Shown here one piece after another: positions 12,710-23,526 of a DNA stretch of 64,000 bases (position 1 is its first letter; each line of letters starts with the position of its first letter). A program made the translations under genes and the position numbers. Origin of the DNA: Lucifuga dentata (lineage: Eukaryota > Chordata > Actinopteri > Ophidiiformes > Bythitidae); NCBI GenBank assembly GCA_014773175.1, contig VXCM01001552.1, forward strand, positions 62,001 through 126,000, given 5' to 3'. The notes beneath the pieces were generated by a model. The model saw nothing but the letters and a program-made list of their open reading frames with translations. It did not search any database and was not told the DNA's origin.

Positions 12710-13075
12710 GAATCAGACACATCACTAATATGTGAGTTGAGTATAGAAAGGAAGGATGACTGTACAAGGCCATCCAAACAGTCCTGCCTATGTGCTCTTG
12801 TCTGTTATCAGAGGTTAAATCTAGTGTGTTCATAGAACTCTTTATGACAGATAACTGGCTGGTGGGAGGAAACACATGGACAGAAGGACAATAGACGGTG
12901 GCAAAAGACTTGAAGAGAAACTCTTAAACTCTCCTAACCTCCGTCTGCTCTTTTTCTTTTGTATTTAATTACCTCTTTCTCTTATATTCTATCCCCTATA
13001 TTGTATAATGCCATAACCAACACTGGTTTTCATGACTAGCAGATAATTGTACAAAAAAAAATTGTATATGATAAC
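12710..13075 (-). repeat. Right arm of inverted pair with 8581-8970
   Basis: Reverse-complement partner of the arm at 8.6-8.97 kb. The best-matched part is 12710-12965, including 'gtcctgcctatgtgctctt' and 'tatgacagataactggctgg'; matching decays toward 13075. A spacer of about 3.7 kb lies between the arms. Confidence 0.8.
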
Positions 13076-14469
13076 AAATTCAAGGCATATTAAATGTCAG
13101 CAAACCTTAGCAACAACCTTAATGTTATGTTGCCATTTAACTCACTGGTTAAACTAACCTTTCCTGGTTTAAATTGACTATGAACAAGCTTTAAAATGGC
13201 CAGCCTTTAAGCCTGGCCATGAGATAAGCCTGATAATACACTCGAAAGGCCTCAGTACAAAAGAACTTGGTTGTAGAAAGTAATCGTGTTTATGCCTGTG
13301 AAGACTGCCCACACTCAAAGGTGAGGCAAAAAGCATGCCATCATAGAGAGGGGAGGGGTTATGTGTCTTTGCAACTCAATGTGATCAATCATATACATGG
13401 TTAAAATGGTACACACCTTCAGATAGTCTCTCAAAGGTATTTGTGGTGTATCTCAGGGTTGTTTGTGCGGGCATAGTTATGTAAAGAGAGAAAAAAAGAG
13501 AGAGATTGAGAGTGAAATTAAAACCCTAACTACTTTAACACCTCAACATGTCAGCTTATTTGTTTTAGAAAGTTACAAATTTTGTCAGATTCCAAAATCC
13601 CAACATCAGAAATGGAGGGTTTAAACGCAGGCAGTTTGTTTGAAGTATACTGATGCCTTAAGGCCTTCTCTAAATAAGAGACAGGAGAGGTAAGCAAAGA
13701 CTTTGTGTCCAACTTGTCCTTATCTTCTTATATTGGTACATCCCATTGAACATGATTTCCTATGTATTTTTAATACCCCATACTTTCTTCTTAATTCTTT
13801 CCATGGCTTTTTTCAAATTTTTTCTACCTGTCTCATATTTTGTTTTGCAACATTATCGTATCTTTCTCAGCTTCTCTGTCTTTCTCATGTTTGTTGTGCC
13901 TGGTACTGTGTATCTATGACAGAGTTTGTTTGAGTTTATTTATGGATACCAGATATTTGTGAGCCTCAAGCCTCATTTGATGTCAGGACCCTGTCTTCCC
14001 AGAGCATCTGTAAGCCATAGAACCTTGTGTGTGTATTATGTTGCCCTTATTAATGCTGTCAGATTTGTGGGTGAATGAGATATTCTTCAGGCTATAGTTG
14101 ACTGCGGGTGACCGTGCCGATCCTCAAATGACTCCTGAATGTATGTCTGTGTGTACGTGTTGCATTTGAGCATGTGAGAGTGTTTGTTTGTGCTTTGCGT
14201 TTGTAAAAGTGCATGAAATTAAATTCACATTCATAGGCTGTTGCACGAGACTGGGCTTTAGTTTCTTACTCAGTCCTAATGTTTCAGGCTATTGCATCGT
14301 ATCAGTATTAAATGTGCACAGTGTGCTTCCAAGCAGCAATATTTAGTCATTTATTATCATGTTTTTTTTTTTTTAACATTGTTGATTTTATGTTTATTTT
14401 GGCACACTGAGAAAGCATAGGAATTACTAAAGCAATTGAACGCCTCATTAGAGGAACATATTGACGATG
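13076..14469. other. Stretch without recognised gene
   Basis: Unique AT-rich DNA with a short hairpin-prone GGCCAG...CTGGCC at about 13198-13218. Nothing else stands out. Confidence 0.6.
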
Positions 14470-14923
14470 CATGGTGAATGCATGTTTAAACCCAGTATAT
14501 ACAAAAACAGAAAGCTGCATTTTTTATTTTTCTAAATCCCCTAATCTTTCAAAGTTAAATATTCAGGTGATACCCCTATCATAAAATTCAATGTTTCTCA
14601 TCTTCTCCTGGGGCTATATTTCCTGGTGGAGACATACATTGTCTTCCGCGGAGCTTGTATCGGTTAAATAAAGTTACTTCAACAAAACATAGACATGTTG
14701 TTTGTTGTGATGGATTACGTATCTCAAATGTATTTCAAGTCTCTACAGGTGATTTTAATAGTTACTGGAATGAATTGCAACCAATGGCAGTCTGGAAGGT
14801 AGGAAAAAAATTCTAAAATTTGCTGCTCCAGTAGTATATTTTGGGAAATAGTAGTCGGTAACTTAACGTGTATGTGGGTTGTATATACTGGGCTCAAACA
14901 TGCATGATCACCGGTATGGTGTT
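14470..14923 (+). mobile_element. TTAA-flanked MITE, copy C (left end lost)
   Basis: The right terminus reads GGTATGGTGTT before TTAA (14924-14927). The interior carries the family landmarks 'ggagacatacattgtcttc', 'tgtgatggatta' and 'ggcagtctggaaggtagg'. On the left it begins inside the inverted repeat at about 14478 ('catgtttaaacccagtatat'), so the outermost terminus is truncated or decayed. Confidence 0.75.
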
Positions 14924-14927
14924 TTAA

Positions 14928-17900
14928 ATGAAAAATGCCATGGTTGTTACCTTTAGTCCCATGTTGACTCATTCTACAACATGTATGTCAGAAACACACT
15001 TTGAATGTTTCTATATCAAAATACCACAATTTTCTGTTCTTTTAAAACTTTTTTCTTCTTCTTTTTTTTACTGTATGTATAGAAATATTCCATTCAAAAC
15101 AGTACCATAGGTTTTAGGCATCCCAAACCCTCCTATATAATTCTTGCAAGTTGCTCTCTTTTGCACTAGCAGCAGTAAAAGAGGTCAGATGTGTATTTGA
15201 GTATCTGGACAAGACATTGTTCCCATCTCCCAGCATGCTGCTGCAGTACATGTGGCTCAAATGTACTTTGGAACATATTAATATTCAGAAATTCAAACCA
15301 TCAGCTTGTACCATAACATCCTGTTTATTCAGGAACATCTCAAAACATGGAAGAAAATCAAAGGCCCCTGCACACCCGCACTGGTGTTTTCAGTTATTCT
15401 AGCTGATTAGACCTCTTTTCACATTGAACATGCATGGAGGATCAGTGTTGGCGGGTTTGCTGATGCTGCCAAGCTCCATAAAGAATCATCAAGGCATCAG
15501 TTGTTCCACCCTAACAGACAGAACAAATCTATCAGGGGAGTCAGAGTGATGTCAATCAAGCATAGCCTGTGCACACCCACACAGTCCTGGGTAGAGGTCT
15601 AATCAGCCAAAATAAGTGAAAACACCTGTGTGGCATGGCCACCCTCCTTACTACTACTGACAATGATTATGGCTGTGATGTTTCACTATATAGTTCACTA
15701 TTTAGGCAGGATGGATGGAAATATAATTTAATCTGGACCGGGAACAATAATTTTACCATTTTTGCCTGTGATGGACATTTTGCTATTCTGTCCTTATCAT
15801 CTTTAAATTACATGTAGTCACTGTTGTTGATAGGAGCCATTCAAATTGAGGAGGCAGGGGTCACCTCAATTTTTTTCAGATCTGTGATTTTAGAGATCAG
15901 TCCAACTTTATTTATGTTTTGGTTTGATATGAACTCCACCATTTATGAGTAACTGTCATACTTGTTCATTTCAATCCTTTTGTGTAGTGACTTGTTTTTT
16001 TTTTAATAATGAATAGCAAATGAGGGAATGAGTGTTAATGCAGCCCACGTTTTACTGTGTTCACAAAAACGATTAGAAACGCAAACGCACTTGTGTTAAA
16101 TTTTGGCTTTTTCTCCAACCTTGCATCCCTGACTTCCCGTCAAAAACAGCGTTTGTGTTCACATATGCGTAGCATCTGAACATGTGATTACAATAACTGC
16201 AACAAGACACGAGACTAGCTTCTACATTTCATAGTTCACTTCCTTCCTTTTAATGTCTCCATCATCTGCCATTTGTTCTCTGGAGATCAGAAGCTGGAGA
16301 CAGCTCACCATCATTCTCTTCAGTAGATGGCTGAGCTTTGAAACACTGACTTCTCAATCACTGGCAACAGGTTACTTGGCATCCACGGCCAGACTTAACA
16401 CAGGCTGTGAATACTGACATATTTAGTGGAAGGAAGCCTTTGAAGATACACTGTTGATACACTGTTGTTTGTACATTGATGAAAACCTTAATAGCACCAA
16501 TGAAGTCAGCAAAGAGCAAAACAAATGTGTGATCCATCTGTACAAGTCTTGAAGTAATCATTTCACAATACTTTGTGCGTGAGCCAGTAAACTCAGGTTG
16601 AATGGCGATGAAACTGGCATGGTCTTGATGAGACAAACAAATAAATACGCAGTGAGCACACAGGATGTTCTAAATAGATACAGAAATCCTGCAAATTGCA
16701 TAATGAGCAGATGCGTATGAGTAAATATTAGTCTGAATGTATCTTATGCATATACAAAAATATGAGTGCATGTTTTGAGTTGTATATTCCTGAGTGTTTT
16801 GGTGTGTGTGTGCTGTGATTAAATGAATGTGAGGCTGCGGGGTGTAAGAAAGCTCTTTTAATGATTAACAGGCCAGCGTAGCTCGTGGCCATCAAGAAAA
16901 TGTTTATTTTGATGGATAAGCCAAGAGCAGCCAGCTGGTTTCAGTTGGGAACAATACTGGAGATTCAGCCTACATATGGTTTTGATTAACCCCTCCCTCC
17001 TGCTCAGCTTCTCAATCCCCTTTCTCCATCATCCCCCTTTCTTTCTCCACAGGCCACTATACCCTGCATCTTCATTTCCTGAGAATCCTGCTATCCACCA
17101 CCCTCCCACCTCTTGGTCTTTATTTTTTTTTCTGTCACCCTCCCTTACTCCTCTACAAGCCCTTGATGCTTGAAGCTGATAAAGTAATGAATGACTCAGA
17201 GAAGGACATCATGTTTTATTGTTAAAGATTAACAGAAGAAAATAAGTGGGTAATCCTTGAATTATTGGCTGCTTTGCTCCACTGCACACTCTAGGAGAGT
17301 AGAGCTGCTTATTGGTCTCTGCAGCATATCTACTCTGAGCATATCTATGAGAGAGTTAATGAAACAGGGAATAAGACTGTGCACAATCACTCTTTTGCAC
17401 AATGACGGAGTGCAGTTGCATAGCTTGGATCTGCACAGGCTGTTTGTGTGCAAACTGCGATGAAAGGGCATCTGGCTGGCAGATGAGAACTGTGGTTGTG
17501 TGCATGTATGCGTGCACGCACGCACGAGTGTCTATGTGTGCACTGCCCGCAGGATTCATCTTGTTCCACAGATCCTTTGCCACAGTTCTGGTGACTGGTG
17601 TCTGGTCAGCTTGAACGTGTGGTTGAGCTCCTCACAGTCTGTGGGCTGTCTGTGGTCAGTGGCCTCCTCACACAGGATCTACTAATGTGGGGATTTTTCC
17701 CTCAATTTCCTGTTCCATACCTACAAAGACACGTGAACACACACTGACATGTCGACATGCATGTATGCACATTGCATTTGGGATGTGAAGAAATTTGGTT
17801 CTGTGGTGAAGCCATTAGGTTTATGAAATGGTGATGCAAAGGCATTGGCGTGACAGCGGGGAATTCCCACTGCTACCCACTGTGTTCATGGGCACAGACA

Positions 17901-18040
17901 GAAGCCCTGTGAGATTCTTCACTCATTTTTCCCTTTTCTCATAATTAGGAGTGACCAATTCCCCACTTATTACCTCCTTGACACTATGAACTCCCACTCT
18001 TAGGAAGGTTGTCAGGTGCTCTTTTTCACTTTTCAGATAA
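14928..18040. other. Stretch without recognised gene
   Basis: Includes a pyrimidine-rich block at about 16990-17160 and a region of many overlapping short frames at 17250-17690 with no recognisable domain. No splice-framed exon could be supported. Confidence 0.6.
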
Positions 18041-18620
18041 AGCATCATACCAGTGGTTTTACATGTATGAGTCCAATAATATACAACACACATACATATT
18101 ATGTTACTGACAACCACTTTCCAAAACTACTGGAGCTGTAAATATTAGAATTATTTTTCCTACCTTTCTGACAGCCATTAGTTTCAGTTCATTCCAGTAC
18201 ATTATTAAAATCAACTTGTAGAGACTTGAAACGTGTTGAGATAACTAATCCATCACAGCGAACACAACGTTGTGTCTATTAAACACTTTTTAAAGTAGCT
18301 TTATTGAAACGGTCCAACATGAGAACAGAAGAAAATGTATCTCCACCAGGGAATATAGTCCCAGGAGAAGATGGCTTTTATTGACAAATGTAAAATGACC
18401 ATCCCTTCTACATTGGACATAAGTGTTAGCAGGTGAAAGTTTGGATTTTAAGGTGGGCGTATCACCTGAACATTTGATTCTGAGAGATTATGGAATTTAG
18501 CAACATAACAGGAAAACTAAAACATGGTTTTATGTTTTGGAAAATGGCTGTCAGTAACGTAACATGTATGCGGGTAGTATTTATTGGGTTTAAACATGAA
18601 CCAAATCACAGGTATGGTCC
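18041..18620 (-). mobile_element. TTAA-flanked MITE, copy D (full length, inverted)
   Basis: A 580-bp copy in the opposite orientation to copies A-C: 'ctacctttctgacagccatt' is the reverse complement of the family interior. The right terminus GGTATGGTCC precedes TTAA (18621-18624); the left terminus is decayed but keeps CATACC. The inverted repeat extends well beyond the tips, since both ends carry 'gttactgacaaccact'-type sequence in inverted order. Confidence 0.8.
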
Positions 18621-18624
18621 TTAA

Positions 18625-19125
18625 AGGTAGATAATGTGAGCAGGTTCAAGCTATATCTCCTAGATTCCACTCCACTTGATATAGGCATCCCAATCAGCAA
18701 GTAGCAGTTGCTTGTGAATCAACAAAAATAAATCCCATTCCAGCTGTGACCAATCACAGTGCTTCTGCCCATAACCCCGGTGGGATCCATGATTACACAG
18801 CAGTGGAGTTTGACATTAAAATTCAGCTAACTGACAGCTTTTGACAGTTACATGTTGAGCAGAAAGAAGTCTGGCAAGTTTGCAATGCATTAAACTACAC
18901 ACATGTATGTGTGTGAGGGTTCACACTCACACACACACTGTTGCACATGGTAAATATTTGGCTCAAGCCAACTGTGCTGTTACCTTAGGGATCAGTGAAT
19001 TATATTTCATTGGAGCCATATTTGTGTCCTGAAATGATTGTTTGAATGTTTTGAATTAAATTACATTTTGGGTTCGAGTCATGATTGAGTCAACTCAGAC
19101 AAACAGCCCTCCCCTCTACATATAT

Positions 19126-19162
<37 letters not shown>

Positions 19163-19187
19163 AAAGTNCCCTCCCCTCTACATATAT

Positions 19188-19224
<37 letters not shown>

Positions 19225-20278
19225 AAAGTGCAAAAATAACAGTAAAGTATGTCATCTTGCTCAGTCTGTGTTGAATTATGTTTAGCTTTCATTACAGAAT
19301 CAGAGTCAAAATGGGAGTGAGAGAGGGGAAGAAAAGGGGGAAGGAGGGAGTGAGTGCACCTCTGGTAATGGCAGTGGTCTATTTCGTGAGAAGTTAATAT
19401 TTGATAGAGGAAAATCAACCATGGCCTCCCTCCAGTATTTGTTTATGTTTTTGGCTACATCTTTAACTCTTTGGAAAGCCAACTCGAAAGCTTTCTTTCT
19501 ACAAAGATAGCACTCACACACATACACATGCCTGTACACACACATACACGCAAACCCATAAAAAGCAGAAATACGTTCTTTGAACACACCAGTCAATCCA
19601 TTAATCACCAGTCAGTGGAGGTTTGATTCATTCTCTCTCAGAGTGCAAACAAACAAGAGTTTGATCCTGATTAAATCCAGATTTCATATGGATCTCATTT
19701 TCCTGACAAATATCTTCCAATAATGTTTTCCATTTTGCGGCTTTCATTACAATACTGAGCAAGATATCAAAGTGTAGTAGAATAAAAAGAACATCTGTAA
19801 AACATACACAGCATTCTGCATAACTTACATGTTGAGATGTAGTGAGATACTGTGGAGCTCCTTCAAATGTCTTTCACACTTTTAATCTCACTACTGTAAC
19901 ATCCTCGTTGATGCTTTTATGTACAAACATAATTATAATTTGTACATTCCGTTAATCATCCCCTCTTTCCCCAGCAGACAGCATAATAAACCTCCATAGT
20001 TATTTGTGTGTGTGTGTATGTGTCTGTGTTATGAGTGCTAATGTGTTCATGTGTTAGCTGAAGCACGTGTTCAATTAAGCAACTTAGCGGTTCACCTATA
20101 AAATGAGTGGCTGGTCTATGATTGGCTCCTACATGTGAGATCACACACGATGGAGGCAGCAGTAAAATTCTGGCTAATTTCATTCCACCGGTGTTATTTA
20201 AAACGTAAATTCTCTCATCTGAGCACATTTACTGAGTGCTGGTTGGCTGCTATACCAAATTTGACCAGCAGGGACAGA
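18625..20278. other. Stretch without recognised gene
   Basis: Holds the duplicated CA array at 19.1-19.2 kb and a short GT run near 20006-20020. No exon or RNA gene was recognised. Confidence 0.6.
19107..19229. repeat. CA array in a 61-bp duplication across an N (assembly artefact)
   Basis: Bases 19107-19167, including a CA run, recur exactly at 19169-19229 with one N between. The real locus probably has a single CA array followed by 'ataaagt'. Confidence 0.85.
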
Positions 20279-20655
20279 ATTATTATTTATTATTTATTTA
20301 TTTAAAATGGGACAATGCACATTAATAAGACACTGGCAGTGTAAATGTGCTGAGGTTAGCCACAAGGCTAATTTACATCTGCTGTCCCAACAAGCATAAA
20401 CAAATTCAAATTACTGCATTTTAAAAAACAGAAAAAGTCGCATAAATAAAAATCTACTCTACATAAAAACATTAAGAATGCCAAAAACAAAATTTACACA
20501 ACATAACTCAGAATAAGTTTCATTAATGATTTGAGTTGATTTTTGATTGATCTGTCCAGATTTCAGCCTTGCTTTCAGTATACTTTTGAAGATTCCAATA
20601 GATTTGCAACTCCTAATATCCAAAGACAGAGAATTCCAGAAATAAAGTATACTTT
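20279..20655 (-). mobile_element. LINE 3' end (C-terminal ORF2 remnant plus 3' UTR and A/T tail)
   Basis: Read on the minus strand, 'FWNSLSLDIRSCKSIGIFKS' followed by ILKARL matches the usual C-terminal pattern of many fish LINE reverse-transcriptase proteins (W-N-S-L-P..IR.C.S...FK..LK). A 3' UTR-like segment follows with 'gggacagcagatgtaaatta' and 'taatgtgcattgtccc', then an (AAATA)n-like tail at 20279-20303. Only the last part of ORF2 is present, so the copy is severely 5'-truncated and inactive. The clade is not certain (L2/CR1/Rex1-like is the best guess). Confidence 0.65.
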
Positions 20656-23087
20656 TTTTTTTTCCCCTCTGTTTTTTCCCACTACATATAAGTGTGTTTT
20701 TGGATGTGTGCATGTATATGAGTACATACATTTGTTAAATAACATACCGAGTTAGTGACAGCCAGTCAGTCTTTATTGATCGTTGTCAATCACCTTATAA
20801 AGAACTCTTGGCCAATGATAGGATCTTAACTTGGCTACCACCAGTTGCAGTGACTTTGCCATTGCTGTCATTGTTATTGTAATATGCTTGAAAATAAAAG
20901 AATGTTTGACAAATATTTTTGTTATAATTTGCATTGGATAAATTCACACTGGTTTGTGCATGCTAATTAAAAAGTTGGAAGTAAAAAAATGATGCAAAGT
21001 AAATAAATATTCTCAAGTCCAATAAGGTCAGGTTCAGACAACATGATTTTAGCCTTGATTTTCTACTCCTCAACACTTTTTTTGGATGTTGCCATCAAAA
21101 GCCTCAGATAACATACAAATTGGTACCCACTCCCACGAGTAACAATCGCTACGTGTGAACTGTTGAAAGACTTGATCTGTGAGATGTGGTGATGTGTCAC
21201 AGACGCTCAAGAGATATCATCAGGCTAAATATCTAGATTCATCGGCAAGTCCAGATCCTGTAGTTTGAAATGTGTTGTGGCCAGGAAGGATAGCAACGAT
21301 GAGCTACAGATAATGGGAGTGCAAGTTTCCCCTCACGCGGCAAGCGGAAACAAGGGGGAGGAGTCTTTTTTTTTTCACTGCAAATCAGCGTGCAAACAAC
21401 TTGGATTGGAATTTCATGCAATATTTATTTTTGGAAAACTGTAGTCCTGTCTCATACTGTATGTGGCCTATCATGTCCTGGTGATGAATCGTGTAATTTA
21501 TAACCCCTCTCACCAATCAGGAACCACGACTTCAAGATACCTGATTGCAATAACAATCAGGACAGTTGGAGGAGCTACAATTTCCACTTTAAATGAAACC
21601 GTCTTCAACCACTCATGTATGTACAAAATGACAACCAAGGCTTTAAGATCACTCAAATTTTGAGTGAGTCAGTCAAACATGAATTCCTGTGGTTTAGATT
21701 AAGTTTCTCTGTTTGTTTCTTGTGCTTTTGTTTAGGGGAAAAGCTAAAGGTATTGATTTCAATCTTGGATTTGGACACTAAATATTCCACATTTTAAAAT
21801 GTGAAAAGCTAAATATTACAACATATTCTTTCTGAAGGATTAAAAGATATGTGGCCTCGTGTTTAAGTCTAAATTCCATGCATGCAAAGGGAATGCTGGT
21901 GGGCCATAAATAAAAATACACACTACACATCACACAGATACATAAAATGTGTTTTATGAAGATTTTGGGAAGGGGGAATAGTTTTCCTCAGAAAGAAACC
22001 ATGGCCTCAACTTTATGAATGATCTTCCTGTCAAGTTTTTCCCTGCATGGACCACTTGCTCCCTCTCTGTCTGTCCCTGTTTCGCCCTTCAATCATCAGT
22101 TTTGCCCTTTTCAGTTTTCTCCAAATTTCAGTTTTCTCAGTCTCTGCTCAGTGGAAATGGAAGGTTGAGCTGAACACTCACAGAAAAGAATGATCCTGAC
22201 AGCTCTGTAATGAGGCTCACACTTCTCCGTGGGACCCCACTTAGCGGTACCGTGTGTCCTTTCTTCAATGTATTGCATGCATGTGTGTTTGCCACAGAGA
22301 GCATGGACTATTTTTTGCACTATCAATGTGAATTAATGCTGAGTGATGCGCGTTGCTTAACTAGCAAAAGCTGCTTTCTTAGAATTTGTTTTAGCCTGGA
22401 TAAATGATTGGGTGGGGTTTATTGCATCAAGGTAATCACAGTAATGTAAACTCAACTCACTCAAATAGATTCCACTGATTATTTAAAATGTTCTGGCATT
22501 CATTATAATGTCATTTGTAGCATAACCCAGGCATTTAGTACCTAACTTGGCCAAAGCTAAATTTTGATTAATATTCTTAAGTGCTACTTGACCCAAATCT
22601 ACAGCTATTGCTAATGGAAGTTAAGCCAGTAGAAACTAATGGCAAAATTATTTGACCAATCCCAAACGCTTTATTTTCAATAATATTACAGTTATTTATT
22701 GTGAGATAAACTTTAAATGTGAAGGAATTATTTCTCTCAGGCTTTCTCAAATCCAAACAAACAGAAAAACCTAATAAAATGACTCAATGAGAGAAGTAAA
22801 GCCTGCAGGGAATTAAAAATAAGGACCATATTTTGCCCTTGAGGTTGAGTCAGAAACTTGAGCAGTGTGTATGAGCTTCTAATCTGTCAGTTTGGTAAAT
22901 GTTCAGGGTTAAATCAAATTTAGTACCTTTGCTGGGGTCTGATGAAGGGGGGTTTGCTGGGGGGCATTGTTGTGTTAGCTTCACATTGGGAAAGAGTAGC
23001 CAATTGGAGACTATTTCTCTCTATTACCTAAAAAAAGAACATTATGGTCCTTGGACCCTTGAACTCCTCACTATTGGTTATTTATTC
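20656..23087. other. Stretch without recognised gene
   Basis: Unique-looking sequence with a short poly-T at about 21366-21375. Frames at 21463-21797 and 22111-22407 lack recognisable domains. Confidence 0.6.
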
Positions 23088-23217
23088 AGGCTGACCAGAT
23101 TTGGGAAAGTAAAATATGGGATAGGAGTACAGTGCGTGTGTGTGTGTGCGTGCGTGTGATTGGTCAGTTGGGTGCATACAACCCACTTTGACTCATCATA
23201 ACTGATAAAGAGGGAAA

Positions 23218-23259
<42 letters not shown>

Positions 23260-23526
23260 TTATTTATATATGTATGTATACACGTATATATACTGTATGT
23301 ATGTATATGTATGTATATACATACATATATGTTTTATATATATACATATATATATATGTATATATATATAATTTTTCTTTTTTCTTTTTTTTTTTTAAAC
23401 AAAAAAAGCACAAGTCCCTGAAATACGGGACAAGTTGGGATTTTTTTTTTCTGACTAAGTTGAGACACTTAAAAAGGACCTAAAATAAGGGACTCTCTCA
23501 GGAAAAATGGGACGTCTGGTCAGCCT
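23088..23526. mobile_element. MITE with AGGCTGACCAGA termini
   Basis: AGGCTGACCAGA at 23088 is mirrored by TCTGGTCAGCCT ending at 23526, giving perfect 12-bp inverted termini. Inner parts also mirror loosely ('atatggga' versus 'aaaatggga'). The interior is unusual, being largely GT, CA and TA/TATG microsatellites (23131-23370). There is no coding capacity. Target duplication could not be decided. Superfamily unassigned. Confidence 0.7.
23131..23375. repeat. Compound GT / CA / TA microsatellites inside the MITE
   Basis: GT run at 23131-23157, CA run at about 23218-23258, then TA/TATG repeats to about 23371. All lie within the inverted-repeat element, so they expanded after or with its insertion. 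Confidence 0.9.

Noticed and set aside
19070..19082. B-box-like GGTTCGAGTC suggesting a tRNA gene
   Set aside because: No matching A box, acceptor stem or anticodon arm at tRNA spacing. A similar lone match near 4047-4056 was rejected for the same reason.
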